40,356 nt of DNA from Candidatus Woesearchaeota archaeon (GCA_016203305.1 JACQMY010000012.1:1-40356); one strand, 5' to 3'. Counted from the first letter of the stretch, positions 1 through 9,263 are shown. Notes: generated by a model not told the origin, from the letters alone. Translations and numbers: made by a program.

Positions 1-142
1 ATCGATATTAGTTAACATTTTGGCCCAAGCGGACCACATGGTCTCTTTTACGAATGAACCGTATACTAGTTTGGGCGCGACGTATATACTGGAGAAGGTT
101 AATCAATTACGGTACTATACACTGCGACATAAATATCACAAC

Positions 143-154
143 ATTTATATACTG
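143..154 (+). promoter_or_regulatory. Probable archaeal TATA box upstream of the Fis-type HTH gene
   Basis: acatttatatac about 20-30 nt before ATG 175; similar TTTATATA motifs precede other + genes (31950, 38097). Confidence 0.5.
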
Positions 155-174
155 GAGAGTACGACAAAAATGTC

Positions 175-825
175 ATGCAAGAGAATGAATTAGAAACTAT
201 CGTCGAGAATAAGGTAAAGCCATTGCTGGAACGGGCAATGCATGATAATCTTGGAATAACGATTGCGGAACTGGAAACTGATATTTCCGACCGTTTGAAG
301 AGAAGCGTTTTAATGGATTTTGATGTTGATACAAGTGTTAAGTTCAAGGAGGCAAAGAGGCGTCTCAAGCACGAGTATGTTGCTCGTTTGCTCAGGCTTA
401 ATTTTGGTAATGTTGCTGATGTTGCGCGTGTTGCCGAGGTTGACAGGAGGAGCATTCATCGTATTGTTGCTGACATGCGTGTGAATGTTGCGCAGTTGCG
501 TGAGAGAAAGGGTGAATATTTGAAGCAGCAGGTTAAAGGTATCATCGAAGAAACCTTGGAGCATTACAAACCTGCTCTTAACCCAAGAAAGTATGAGGCG
601 TTCTATAGAAAGGCACCAGAGTTGTCAGACAACATAATAAAGCAGTTGCCTGAGCGTCCGAAGTCATTGAAGGAAGCCGAGAGAGAGTTTGAAACCAACT
701 ATCTAACAAAAGCTTTGTTGGAGAATGACGGAAACATATCGAAAACTGCTAGAAGAATAGGTTTGCGTTTTGAAACTTTGCATAGGAAGTTGAAACAGCT
801 TAACATGAACGCAAAGTTGCAGTGA
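175..825 (+). CDS. DNA-binding protein with two Fis-type (HTH_8-like) helix-turn-helix segments
   Basis: 216 aa ORF; NVADVARVAEVDRRSIHRIV and NGNISKTARRIGLRFETLHRKLKQL resemble Fis/NtrC C-terminal HTH. Confidence 0.8.
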   Translation: MQENELETIVENKVKPLLERAMHDNLGITIAELETDISDRLKRSVLMDFDVDTSVKFKEAKRRLKHEYVARLLRLNFGNVADVARVAEVDRRSIHRIVADMRVNVAQLRERKGEYLKQQVKGIIEETLEHYKPALNPRKYEAFYRKAPELSDNIIKQLPERPKSLKEAEREFETNYLTKALLENDGNISKTARRIGLRFETLHRKLKQLNMNAKLQ

Positions 826-1153
826 TTCCTGCTCCTAATCCGCCAAGTACTAAATCTTTCACAGTATCAAAAACGCCGGGCTGCAATAAATCGGAAGTAA
901 ACGGGTCCATTATGTATTCAAATATTTCCCATCCTGTTGCTATTATGAGCGAGAACATGACAACAAAGAGGACTTTTTCCTTGCCTGTGAGTTTGTCGTC
1001 AAACAATTGTGTGAACATCATTCCAAGTGTTATTCCCCCGATGAAGTGCATGACGCTGTCAAACCAGGGTATGAATTCGTAAAATCCTGCTTGCAGGAGT
1101 ATTGCGTGAGCCGCTAAAAGAATTATTGGCGGAAGGAATGGTTTGATGCGCAT
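800..1153 (-). CDS. Small integral membrane protein (YjdF/DUF2238-like)
   Basis: 117 aa with several hydrophobic segments; WFDSVMHFIGGITLG and GWEIFEY motifs. Confidence 0.7.
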   Translation of the reverse strand: MRIKPFLPPIILLAAHAILLQAGFYEFIPWFDSVMHFIGGITLGMMFTQLFDDKLTGKEKVLFVVMFSLIIATGWEIFEYIMDPFTSDLLQPGVFDTVKDLVLGGLGAGITATLRSC

Positions 1154-1188
1154 AAGCGGGGGCGAAAGAGATTGATTTAGGAGGTTTG

Positions 1189-1536
1189 CTATTTCGGATC
1201 TCGAACTCGGCTTGCGAGTTCTTGTGCGAGTTCTTCTAGTTCGCGTTCGTTAAGCGGCCAGCGAACATGTGCGATGTCCCTTTTTACAGTTTCATCTGCA
1301 GGTTGTTCAACAACAAGCTCAGTTTGCCTCAGATTTCTGTACAAGGGTGCAATGCCTGGTTTTGCGAACTTCATGCCTTGCGCGAGTGTTTGTAAATCAG
1401 GCGCGTTAAATGATTTTGCTTCTTCACACGCTGTCTTGAATCCATACCTGACTTCTTCTTTGTTGCGTCCGACTACTTGAGTAAGTCTGTATACTGTTCC
1501 CAAATAATTATCCGCAAATGATTCTTCGAGTGCCAT
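1189..1536 (-). CDS. Hypothetical protein
   Basis: 115 aa ORF, clear start, no competing ORF. Confidence 0.6.
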   Translation of the reverse strand: MALEESFADNYLGTVYRLTQVVGRNKEEVRYGFKTACEEAKSFNAPDLQTLAQGMKFAKPGIAPLYRNLRQTELVVEQPADETVKRDIAHVRWPLNERELEELAQELASRVRDPK

Positions 1537-1542
1537 AAAAAA

Positions 1543-2742
1543 TTAGTTGAAGCTTCCGGCTCCGAATATTGGCGCTCTGTTGTTGTCCTTTACAGATACG
1601 ATGACGTCGAGTTTTGCTTCATTGCCAGATGAGTCTCGTGCTGTTATGGTGACTTTGTGGTTGCCCGCGTCTTCGTAGGTTGTCAGTCTTGTTTCGCTGC
1701 TCATCCAGCCAGTGTACGAGATTCGCACTTCGTCTCCTTCTGGATCGCTGACTGTTGGCGTTAGTGTGACCGTTTCGCCTTCTTCTATTTCGATCGGGCT
1801 TGCCAGGTCGATGGTTGGTGCTCTGTTTACAGCTTCAACAACCACGTGGACTGTTCCGGAGATTCCTTCTTGTCCATCTGTTGCTGTGAACGTCAGGTCG
1901 TATTCGCCAGCATCTCCCAATTCTGGTGTCCAGGTTCCGTTTGCATTTAGCGGCTCGTCAAATGTGTATTTGACCGTGTCGCCATCTGGATCTTTTGCTG
2001 CTGGTTTGACTATTACGCGTTGTCCTTCTTTGACTTTTATTTCATCTAGTTCGAAGACTTGTGGTGGTCTGTTGACGTTTTTGACTGCAACAATGACTTC
2101 TTTTGTTGTTATTGCTGTTCCGTCGCTTGCTGTTAGCACGACCTTGTGCAGTCCGCTGTCGTCATAGCTTGCTTCTTTTGTCGGGCCTGTCATCCAGCCG
2201 GTGTATGATAGGTTGACGTTATCTCCATCTGCGTCCGTGATGTTGGGCTCGATTGTGATGGTCTCTCCTTCATTGACTTCGATTGGTTCTGCTAGCTCTA
2301 TCGTTGGTGCTTTGTTTCTAGGATTGACAACAACTAGTACTTGTTGTGCGACTGTGTTCGTGCCGTCCGACGCTGTGATTGTTACGACATATTCTCCTGC
2401 GTCTCCTTCTGCTGTTTTCCAGAATCCTTTTTCGTTTAGCGGAGTTGTGAACGTGTACGAGATTGGGTCTCCATCAGGGTCTACTGCTTTTAGGTTTGGA
2501 AAGCTTACTGTTTCTCCTTCTGTTACTTCTTTTCTTGGAAGGTCTTTTGCGCTTGCTTTTGGCTCTTCCGCTGGCGCTTCTATTGTCTCATTTTCGGGGG
2601 TTTCAGTTGTTGTTTGATTTTCAGCTTCAATAATAGTGACTGTTTCAGTGATTGTAGTGGTATTATTCTGTGTTCTGGCAGGCAGTGCTGGTGCGCACGC
2701 GATTAGAATTGCCAGGATTGCGATGATTGCGAGTTTCTTCAT
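1543..2742 (-). CDS. Predicted lipoprotein with tandem Ig/cadherin-like repeats
   Basis: Signal peptide with lipobox-like LIAC; four repeats with VxEGExVxxxPxxxDPDGDxxxxxYxxxx...YxVTxTASDG pattern. Confidence 0.85.
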   Translation of the reverse strand: MKKLAIIAILAILIACAPALPARTQNNTTTITETVTIIEAENQTTTETPENETIEAPAEEPKASAKDLPRKEVTEGETVSFPNLKAVDPDGDPISYTFTTPLNEKGFWKTAEGDAGEYVVTITASDGTNTVAQQVLVVVNPRNKAPTIELAEPIEVNEGETITIEPNITDADGDNVNLSYTGWMTGPTKEASYDDSGLHKVVLTASDGTAITTKEVIVAVKNVNRPPQVFELDEIKVKEGQRVIVKPAAKDPDGDTVKYTFDEPLNANGTWTPELGDAGEYDLTFTATDGQEGISGTVHVVVEAVNRAPTIDLASPIEIEEGETVTLTPTVSDPEGDEVRISYTGWMSSETRLTTYEDAGNHKVTITARDSSGNEAKLDVIVSVKDNNRAPIFGAGSFN

Positions 2743-2842
2743 GGAATGTTCCCCCCTATTTTTCGGTAAATATTTCTGTTACTATTTCGCAATGCTAAAC
2801 CTTATTTAAACTTTTACATGGTGAAAGATATATACTCCCAAA

Positions 2843-3379
2843 CTACTTTTCGACTGTTCGAGAAAGTCCGAGAAGGAATAGTGCTGTGAGCATTGCATGT
2901 CCTGCTATTGCAATGGCATACGTGCGGAAGAAAGTGAAAGGGTAGTATTGGATTAACGTGCTGTTTGGCGGGAAAATCCAGTTTCCATTTGGAAAGAATA
3001 TGTGGTGGAAGTTTGTGAAGATGATGTCGAATGGAATGACTGCTGAGACGCCCAGTATCGGGCTGAGCAGTAAGGTGCCGTTTAGAGTTATCGTCATGAA
3101 GTGTTGTCTTTGTGAATATAGTATGGCAATTGTTGCCAAAAGTAATATGAGTGCTATCCATATGACTATTTTCACATCGCGCAAGTGTGCTTGTTCTTGG
3201 CTTGTGAAGACTTGCGGCATGCTGTTTGTTCCCCAAAAGTACTGCAATAGTTGTTGTGTTGCAGGGACTGCTTTTTCATCTAGCAAACTGAGTGTGAAGT
3301 TTTGATCTGCGAACAGTATTGCAAAGCTGAATAGCAGGCAGAATATTGGGAATGCTATTGTTGGTATTGTTGATTTCAT
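2843..3379 (-). CDS. DUF1461/TIGR01906-like integral membrane protein
   Basis: 178 aa; hydrophobic segments and FTNFHHIFFPNGNWIFPPNSTLIQYYPFTFF motif. Confidence 0.7.
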   Translation of the reverse strand: MKSTIPTIAFPIFCLLFSFAILFADQNFTLSLLDEKAVPATQQLLQYFWGTNSMPQVFTSQEQAHLRDVKIVIWIALILLLATIAILYSQRQHFMTITLNGTLLLSPILGVSAVIPFDIIFTNFHHIFFPNGNWIFPPNSTLIQYYPFTFFRTYAIAIAGHAMLTALFLLGLSRTVEK

Positions 3380-5415
3380 TTAATTTTCGCGCCGTCCGCA
3401 ATGTCCACGTAGATTGTGCCTGTTTTGGTTTGTAATGGTTTTCCATTGTACGCCGCTTTTTTGTCTTTTGTTGTTATGGTGACTTTTTGAAAGTCTTCAA
3501 TCGTTATTTGTTGTGCTGCAGGCGTTATTCCTTCAACAAATACTTGTTCTCCTGGTTTTGCATTTGGCGCTTCCAGCACGCGTACAACTCCCTCCTTTTC
3601 TGCTGCCAGCATCATTCCTTGGCTTTCTACTCCGCGCAGTTGTGCGGGCTTTAGGTTGCTTATGAACACTATTTGTTTGCTTAAGAGTTCTTCTGGTTTA
3701 TAAAATTGTTTGACGCCTGCGACGATTTGTTTTCTCTCTCCTGCATCCAGGGTTAGTACGTACAGTTTGTCTGCGTTGGGATGGTTTTCAACTTTTTCAA
3801 TCCGTGCTACTTTCAGGTTGAGCATTGCAAAGCTATTGACTGTTGGCTGTTGGCCAGTGGTCTTCGCAATAGCTAATAGCGAAGGGCTAACTGTCTTTTG
3901 CTCAATCTTTTTGAACAATATCTGTGCTTGCGCGAGTGTTCCTTTTGTTTTTTTGGCGAACTTTGCGTCTTTCAGCTTGCCGAGCGGTTGGCCGATTTGG
4001 CAGGCTATTTTTTCAGCGCTTGCTGGTGTGACTGGCCAGGTTAGAATTGAGATCATTCGCAAATGTTCCACTAGTGTGTACAAAATTGTTGCAAGTCTTT
4101 CTGGGTCATTTGTTTGTTTCCAAGGTTCTGTGTCATTGCAGTACTTGTTGCAAGCGTTTATGTAGTTCCAGACTTTCTCGACAACATGGTGCCATTGGTA
4201 TTTCTCCATCAACGTGTTGAGTTCCTGCAAGTCTGGTATTGACTTTTCAAGCGATTTCTCTTTCTCGGTGAGCGTTCCACATACTGGTATGTTTCCGTGG
4301 AAGTTTTTCTGAATTAGCACGGTTGTTCGTTGCAAAAGGTTGCCTAATGCATCTGCGAGTTCTGAGTTGTTGCGCGCAATTAACGTTTTTTCCGAGAAGT
4401 CTCCGTCTTGTCCTGCTGGTACGTCCCGCAGAAGAGTGTAGCGCAGAGGGTCGGTTCCGTATTTCTCAATTACTGCCATTGGGTCAACAACGTTTCCTAA
4501 GGTTTTTGACATTTTTTGTCCGTCTACTGTTAGGAATCCGTGGCAGTATACTGTTTTTGGAAGTGGAACTTCTGCTGCCAGCAGAATGGCTGGCCAGATT
4601 ACTGTGTGAAACCAGGCTATGTCCTTGCCAATCAAGTGGTGTGCGTTGTTCCAGTATTTTTGGAATTTTTTGGTTGGATACGCGATTCCACTGATATAAT
4701 TTAGCAGCGCATCAAACCAGACGTAGATTATGTGTTTTTTAGTGCTTGCTGTAGTCGTGATTTCTTTTGGAACTGGTATTCCCCATGTGAAGTTTGCGCG
4801 TGAAATGCTTAAGTCTTGTAGTGGTTCTTGTAGTCTTTGGAGGATCTCATTGCGTTTTGATTCTGGCCGTATGAACTCTGGGTGTTGTTCGATGTGTTGT
4901 TTTATTTGTTGGTGGAATTTTGATAGCTTAAAGAAGTAGCTTTCTTCTTTGACATGCTCTGGTGCTTTCAAATGGTCTGGGCAAAGACCGTTTTTGAGTT
5001 CTTTTTCTGTTTTGAATGATTCGCATCCTGTGCAGTATAGTCCTTCATATGTTCCAAAGTAGACGTTGTCTTTGCTGTTGACTTTTTTGAGTATTTCTAT
5101 TGCTGTCTTGACGTGCTTTTTGTCTGTTGTTCTTATGAATGCGTTATTTGATAGTGTTAGTGCGGTGCATAGTTTTTGGAAGTGTGCAGACATGTCGTCA
5201 ACAAAGTGTTTTGGAGTTTTTCCTGCTTCTTTTGCTGCTTTCTCAATTTTTTGCCCGTGCTCGTCTGTTCCTGTGAGGAAGAAGACATCTTCTCCTTGGA
5301 GCGTGTGCCATCGCGCGATCATGTCTGCCACTATTTTCTCATACGCGTGCCCGATATGGGGCTTGGCATTAGGATAATCTATCGCTGTAGTGATGTAAAA
5401 TGGCGTTTTCGGCAT
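3376..5415 (-). CDS. metG: Methionyl-tRNA synthetase with fused C-terminal tRNA-binding (EMAPII/Trbp111-like) domain
   Basis: ITTAIDYPNAKPHIGHAYEKI (HIGH), KMSKT, CTGC...CPDH zinc knuckle, C-terminal LKVARIEKVENHPNADKLYVL...QLRGVESQGMMLA. Start set at internal Met 52 of the 730 aa ORF because the extension runs through palindromic intergenic DNA. Confidence 0.95.
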   Translation of the reverse strand: MPKTPFYITTAIDYPNAKPHIGHAYEKIVADMIARWHTLQGEDVFFLTGTDEHGQKIEKAAKEAGKTPKHFVDDMSAHFQKLCTALTLSNNAFIRTTDKKHVKTAIEILKKVNSKDNVYFGTYEGLYCTGCESFKTEKELKNGLCPDHLKAPEHVKEESYFFKLSKFHQQIKQHIEQHPEFIRPESKRNEILQRLQEPLQDLSISRANFTWGIPVPKEITTTASTKKHIIYVWFDALLNYISGIAYPTKKFQKYWNNAHHLIGKDIAWFHTVIWPAILLAAEVPLPKTVYCHGFLTVDGQKMSKTLGNVVDPMAVIEKYGTDPLRYTLLRDVPAGQDGDFSEKTLIARNNSELADALGNLLQRTTVLIQKNFHGNIPVCGTLTEKEKSLEKSIPDLQELNTLMEKYQWHHVVEKVWNYINACNKYCNDTEPWKQTNDPERLATILYTLVEHLRMISILTWPVTPASAEKIACQIGQPLGKLKDAKFAKKTKGTLAQAQILFKKIEQKTVSPSLLAIAKTTGQQPTVNSFAMLNLKVARIEKVENHPNADKLYVLTLDAGERKQIVAGVKQFYKPEELLSKQIVFISNLKPAQLRGVESQGMMLAAEKEGVVRVLEAPNAKPGEQVFVEGITPAAQQITIEDFQKVTITTKDKKAAYNGKPLQTKTGTIYVDIADGAKIK

Positions 5416-5470
5416 GTTTCTGGAAGAAGGAAGATGGTTTATAAAGCTTGTCAACTGTTTTAGCAACTGT

Positions 5471-5660
5471 TTGAGTGTCGGAACTCCACTCGTGTGTTCA
5501 CGAGTGGTTAGCGAAGCGCGCAGCATCACTCGTTGACTCGTGGAGTTCCGAGCACGCTCAAAAACCACCGCTATTTGCTATTGCTCGCCTGTGGCGACCA
5601 TCATGCCACCGGTCTTGAGCGAGCGTAGCGAGCGATGACCGGTGGTTTTTGACGCTCAAC
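5471..5660. repeat. Complex two-hairpin palindromic element (E1)
   Basis: 12-bp arms TCGGAACTCCAC (5478-5489)/GTGGAGTTCCGA (5540-5551); linker GCACGC 5552-5557; 13-bp arms TCAAAAACCACCG (5558-5570)/CGGTGGTTTTTGA (5640-5652). Confidence 0.9.
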
Positions 5661-6348
5661 GGTTTATGTATATCCATCGTGCGATATCTGTACATGGTTG
5701 GTAAAGTCGTTTTTCCCACTCTTTGCATTCGTCGGGTGGCATTTCTGCAAGGGTTCTTTTTTCTCCGCGCGGCATGAATATTAGGTATATTTGAGACCAG
5801 TGATCATAGCGTAGCGAATCCCTGATTGCCTTTTCATCAATGTCTGCGAACTTGAGCTTTTTCAGTCCGGTATTCCTTCTTATTACATCCAACACGTGAG
5901 CCATCGGTGCTATTTTTCCATCAATGCTTGATTCTCTGTACTCTGGGTTGTAGCCTCCTTTGCAGCCGGGATGCTGTTGGTGGTACATGCCTCGGTCGGT
6001 ATACGCTACACCGACTCGGAACGTGCATGTGCGTTTTTGACCTTCAAGATAGCGTACGATTCTTTGCATTCCAAGAGTTCTTAGTGTTGAGGTTATGTGA
6101 ATTCCCGGAAATCCGCCGAGCGCATCGATTTCTAATGAGCTGTCCATGACCATGCATGCGCGTTCTACTGCTTGGTATGCATAGACTGCTTTTTCTTTCA
6201 CTACTCGTTCGAGTGCGCCTGTGCGCTGTAAGAGCGGGGCATTTGGCGGGATGAGTTCAATTGGCTGCTTGCCATCAACGGTGAAAAATCCTTGTGCAAG
6301 TTCGAACTTTATTGCATTTTTTGTTGCAAAGACAACTTGTCGCCCCAT
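5656..6348 (-). CDS. Divergent Ham1/ITPase-like (XTP/dITP) pyrophosphatase family protein
   Basis: VVFATKNAIKFELAQ N-terminus and VMDSSLEIDALGGFPGIHITSTLRTLG, matching the [AD]DSGLEVDALGGxPG motif. Confidence 0.75.
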   Translation of the reverse strand: MGRQVVFATKNAIKFELAQGFFTVDGKQPIELIPPNAPLLQRTGALERVVKEKAVYAYQAVERACMVMDSSLEIDALGGFPGIHITSTLRTLGMQRIVRYLEGQKRTCTFRVGVAYTDRGMYHQQHPGCKGGYNPEYRESSIDGKIAPMAHVLDVIRRNTGLKKLKFADIDEKAIRDSLRYDHWSQIYLIFMPRGEKRTLAEMPPDECKEWEKRLYQPCTDIARWIYINR

Positions 6349-6393
6349 GTGTTTGTCGGGTTGTGATTCTTTTTTAAGAATTTGTAGACTGTA

Positions 6394-7053
6394 CTATCTT
6401 CTTCTGAAGAATTTCGCTTGGCGTGCGAGTTCTTCTTCCAAGGCAGGTTCTTGGTTTACAACGATGTAGCCAAGTGGCAAGGGGTCTGTTGCCGTTGATC
6501 TGTGACCAAATGTTTCGTAGAGGAGTGATGTCGGGTGCAAATGCATATGGTGTACGATTGCAACAACTGGTATTCTTTCGGCGTAGGCGCTACGTATTGC
6601 TTGTCCGAGGAAGAGTTGGCGCAGCGGTTGTGCAATGGCTTCTTCTATGACTGTTGGATTCTCTGTTGTCATTGCGTTGCGTAGCTCTCCTGCTGCTTTG
6701 TATGCTGCTTTTTCGAGAGGTCCTGTTGGCAGTTTTCCTGTGCGGAGTTCTAGTGTTTGCTCGAGTCCGTGTTTTTGTCTGAATGCTCTGAAGTATGCTT
6801 CTCTCCAGCCTTTTAGCCGGGCGGTTGTCGTGCGTTCGAGGTCGCCTATTGGGGAATCAGTGTATAGTTCGTGTACCAAAATTCTTGGTTCTAGTGCATA
6901 GATGAGTTCTAATTGTGCCGCGGCATGCTCGGCGTTGTTCGGCATTTCTCCGATTACTGCAACTTCTATCGGACGTGCTTGTACTCGGTCTTCACAATGG
7001 CGGAATCCGTATTTGTTTCTGCGCGCCCATTGTTTGACTTGTTCAAGGTCCAT
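6394..7053 (-). CDS. Hypothetical protein
   Basis: 219 aa ORF with IEVAVIGEMPNN...ILVHELYTDSPIGDLERTT; family not confidently recognised. Confidence 0.65.
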   Translation of the reverse strand: MDLEQVKQWARRNKYGFRHCEDRVQARPIEVAVIGEMPNNAEHAAAQLELIYALEPRILVHELYTDSPIGDLERTTTARLKGWREAYFRAFRQKHGLEQTLELRTGKLPTGPLEKAAYKAAGELRNAMTTENPTVIEEAIAQPLRQLFLGQAIRSAYAERIPVVAIVHHMHLHPTSLLYETFGHRSTATDPLPLGYIVVNQEPALEEELARQAKFFRRR

Positions 7054-7098
7054 TAGCGGTTCGTCAAGTGGGCCATATATAAAGTTACTGGTCGGTGA

Positions 7099-7677
7099 CT
7101 ATTTTCTTGCCACGATGAGGAATTTCCATCTTCCGCCCGTTTTTAGCACGGTAAAGCCAGCACGTTCTAGTTCTTTTCTCATGTCTTTTGCTGAGAAGAC
7201 TCCTTCTGCAGGGCAGGGTGAAAGGTGGAACAGGCGTGGGAATGGTTTACATGCTAAATCGTCGATGTAGAGTTTGCCTCCCGGTTTTAGTACGCGGTAT
7301 AGTTCTTCTATTGCTTTTTTCCATTCTGCGATGTGGTGTATTGTCAGAAAGGAGAATGCTGCGGTAAACGTGTTTGTTTTGTATGCCAGTTTTGTGGCGT
7401 CTGCTTGTTTGTATGTTATTTGTTTTGAGCATAATGGGTGTTTTTTGATTAATTTTTTCGCAATTTTGATTTGTTTGGTGTCGTAATCAGTTGCGATTAT
7501 TTGTGCGCGTGGCAATTTTCTGGCTATTTCCTGGGTTGTTGTTCCTTTGCCGCAGCCGATTTCCAGTACTGGCCCTTTTGTTTGAGTGACGCATTTTAGC
7601 ACGCGCATGGTTTTAATGCGCCAGTAGTCGAAGAATGGGCTGTTGACAAAGATGCGCTCAAGCCAGGGCATTTCCAT
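7099..7677 (-). CDS. Class I SAM-dependent methyltransferase
   Basis: VLEIGCGKGTTTQEIARKLP motif I; EELYRVLKPGGKLYIDD. Confidence 0.9.
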   Translation of the reverse strand: MEMPWLERIFVNSPFFDYWRIKTMRVLKCVTQTKGPVLEIGCGKGTTTQEIARKLPRAQIIATDYDTKQIKIAKKLIKKHPLCSKQITYKQADATKLAYKTNTFTAAFSFLTIHHIAEWKKAIEELYRVLKPGGKLYIDDLACKPFPRLFHLSPCPAEGVFSAKDMRKELERAGFTVLKTGGRWKFLIVARK

Positions 7678-7698
7678 AAAAATTCAGAATAAAGTGGA

Positions 7699-8151
7699 CT
7701 ATTTATTCTTAGCGATGTGTAATGCGTGCAACGCCATCTGCCTTGTCGCATCAGGAACGTTTTGTAATTGTGTGATTTCCTCCTCTGTGTACCATTTGAT
7801 GTCCTTGCTTTCGTTGTTGCGTACAAAGTTTGGGTGTTCTACTGTGCCCAGATAGAAGAGCCCGTAGTGATCGTGGTCGCCAACGCTGTGCAAGTTGGCA
7901 TGCAATGGTATGGCGCAGCGTTTGATCTCATCGTTACATGGTGGGTAGTTTGCGTGTTGTTTGAATATGAATTTCAATCCTGTTTCTTCAAAGAATTCGC
8001 GCACAACTGCTTCATCTGGTGTTTCGTTGATTTCAATGTGTCCTCCTGGGAATAGCCATTTGTCTAATTTGGCGTGATGCAACAGGAGGACTTTATTCTC
8101 ATATACTGCGCATCCTGCTGCGGTGAGGTCAACTTTTTGTTGGTTTTTCAT
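7699..8151 (-). CDS. NUDIX hydrolase
   Basis: Nudix box GGHIEINETPDEAVVREFFEETGL. Confidence 0.92.
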   Translation of the reverse strand: MKNQQKVDLTAAGCAVYENKVLLLHHAKLDKWLFPGGHIEINETPDEAVVREFFEETGLKFIFKQHANYPPCNDEIKRCAIPLHANLHSVGDHDHYGLFYLGTVEHPNFVRNNESKDIKWYTEEEITQLQNVPDATRQMALHALHIAKNK

Positions 8152-8260
8152 ATCCGCAATCCAGACAAATCAAGACTTTTTTGTTGTCAACAAGGTCAAC
8201 GTGTCCGCTTCCGCATTTTGGGCACTTGTGTTTTGCGTCTGGTTGTGCTGTGTGTACCAT
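8129..8260 (-). CDS. 43-aa zinc-ribbon protein (absent from the ORF track)
   Basis: Translated by hand: MVHTAQPDAKHKCPKCGSGHVDLVDNKKVLICLDCGYEKPTKS; CPKC...CLDC; overlaps the NUDIX start by 23 bp. Confidence 0.75.
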   Translation of the reverse strand: MVHTAQPDAKHKCPKCGSGHVDLVDNKKVLICLDCGYEKPTKS

Positions 8261-8305
8261 GACGGTGGTGAAGGTATAAGGGCGAAGGTGTAAGATCTTC
8301 TTCCT

Positions 8306-8731
8306 TCATCCTTCTTCCTCCGGTAATTCATCTTTGCTGCCGACGTCTTTCATTTTTTTGGTTATTGGTATTTTTCCTTTGCACTTGTCGCATAGGAAGA
8401 CGAGTGCTTTTGCTCCTTCGAAGCTTTTGCGCTTGAATGGTATTTGGGTTTCTCCTTTGTGTGAGCAGTGCGGGCAGGTATAAGCAATGCTTGCTGTAAG
8501 CGTGTCCTCATATGCAACTTTTTCAACAGTGTGGTTGCATGCTGGACAAGTGTATTCTTTGGCGCGAATTTTCACAGCTCCTGTTTTTTTATCGCGTGGT
8601 TTGCCCATTGGTGCTTTTTTGCATTTTGGGCAGTTTTCGCGGAACACCCAGCATTCGACGTGTCCTTTGTCGACTGCTCTGTTGGTAAAGTAAACGCATT
8701 CGTCCATGCTTTCTGGTTGTCTTAGTGCCAT
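8306..8731 (-). CDS. Multi-CxxC zinc-ribbon protein
   Basis: Internal start MALRQPESMDECVYF; CPKC, CPAC, CPHC, CDKC knuckles. Confidence 0.8.
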   Translation of the reverse strand: MALRQPESMDECVYFTNRAVDKGHVECWVFRENCPKCKKAPMGKPRDKKTGAVKIRAKEYTCPACNHTVEKVAYEDTLTASIAYTCPHCSHKGETQIPFKRKSFEGAKALVFLCDKCKGKIPITKKMKDVGSKDELPEEEG

Positions 8732-8736
8732 TGTTT

Positions 8737-9210
8737 TCACCTGAGTGCTTTTTCGAGAGTTGGCATGCACCTGCCGCTCTTTATCAATTTTTCTGCTTGT
8801 GTGTGCGTCATCCATGTTCCTTCTTCAACATCTGCTGTGTTTGGCTTTGGTTGTGAGCGTGTTTGTGCTTTGTATGCCCACATCCAGCGTTTGACTGGTC
8901 CGAATGTGTAAAATCCACTGTGTGTTTCTTGTAATTCCGCGATTATTCCTAGTTCTCGTTTGAGTGTTCGTTGTGCTGCTTGCAATGGCGTTTCGTTATG
9001 TCTTACTATTCCTGCTGCTGAAACTCCCCATTTTCCTTTCCAGAGCTCGCCTGTGCTTAGTGTCAAATATACCTCTTCATGGTTGTTTTCCAGTATTATG
9101 TAAACTGCTTTTAGAATGTCTGTTGTTTTGTTGATGTCTTTGCGCAACTTGTGAGCGACGACCTTTCCGTTTTCATCAAATGTATCGATGAGCGCTTCTT
9201 TTTCTTGCAT
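8737..9210 (-). CDS. NUDIX hydrolase (IPP-isomerase-like subgroup)
   Basis: GKWGVSAAGIVRHNETPLQAAQRTLKRELGI. Confidence 0.88.
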   Translation of the reverse strand: MQEKEALIDTFDENGKVVAHKLRKDINKTTDILKAVYIILENNHEEVYLTLSTGELWKGKWGVSAAGIVRHNETPLQAAQRTLKRELGIIAELQETHSGFYTFGPVKRWMWAYKAQTRSQPKPNTADVEEGTWMTHTQAEKLIKSGRCMPTLEKALR

Positions 9211-9263
9211 TGGTTTGGCTTGAAACCGAAGAGTTTTTAAAAAGGAGTAGTCACTTGTGCGTC

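Noticed and set aside
1543-2742. Repeated segments as possible CRISPR or DNA tandem repeats
   Set aside because: They are in-frame Ig-like protein repeats diverged at DNA level; no CRISPR array or cas gene is visible anywhere in the window.
5416-5568. N-terminal 51-aa extension of the metG ORF
   Set aside because: It translates palindromic intergenic element E1; conserved MetRS sequence begins at the internal Met (5415).
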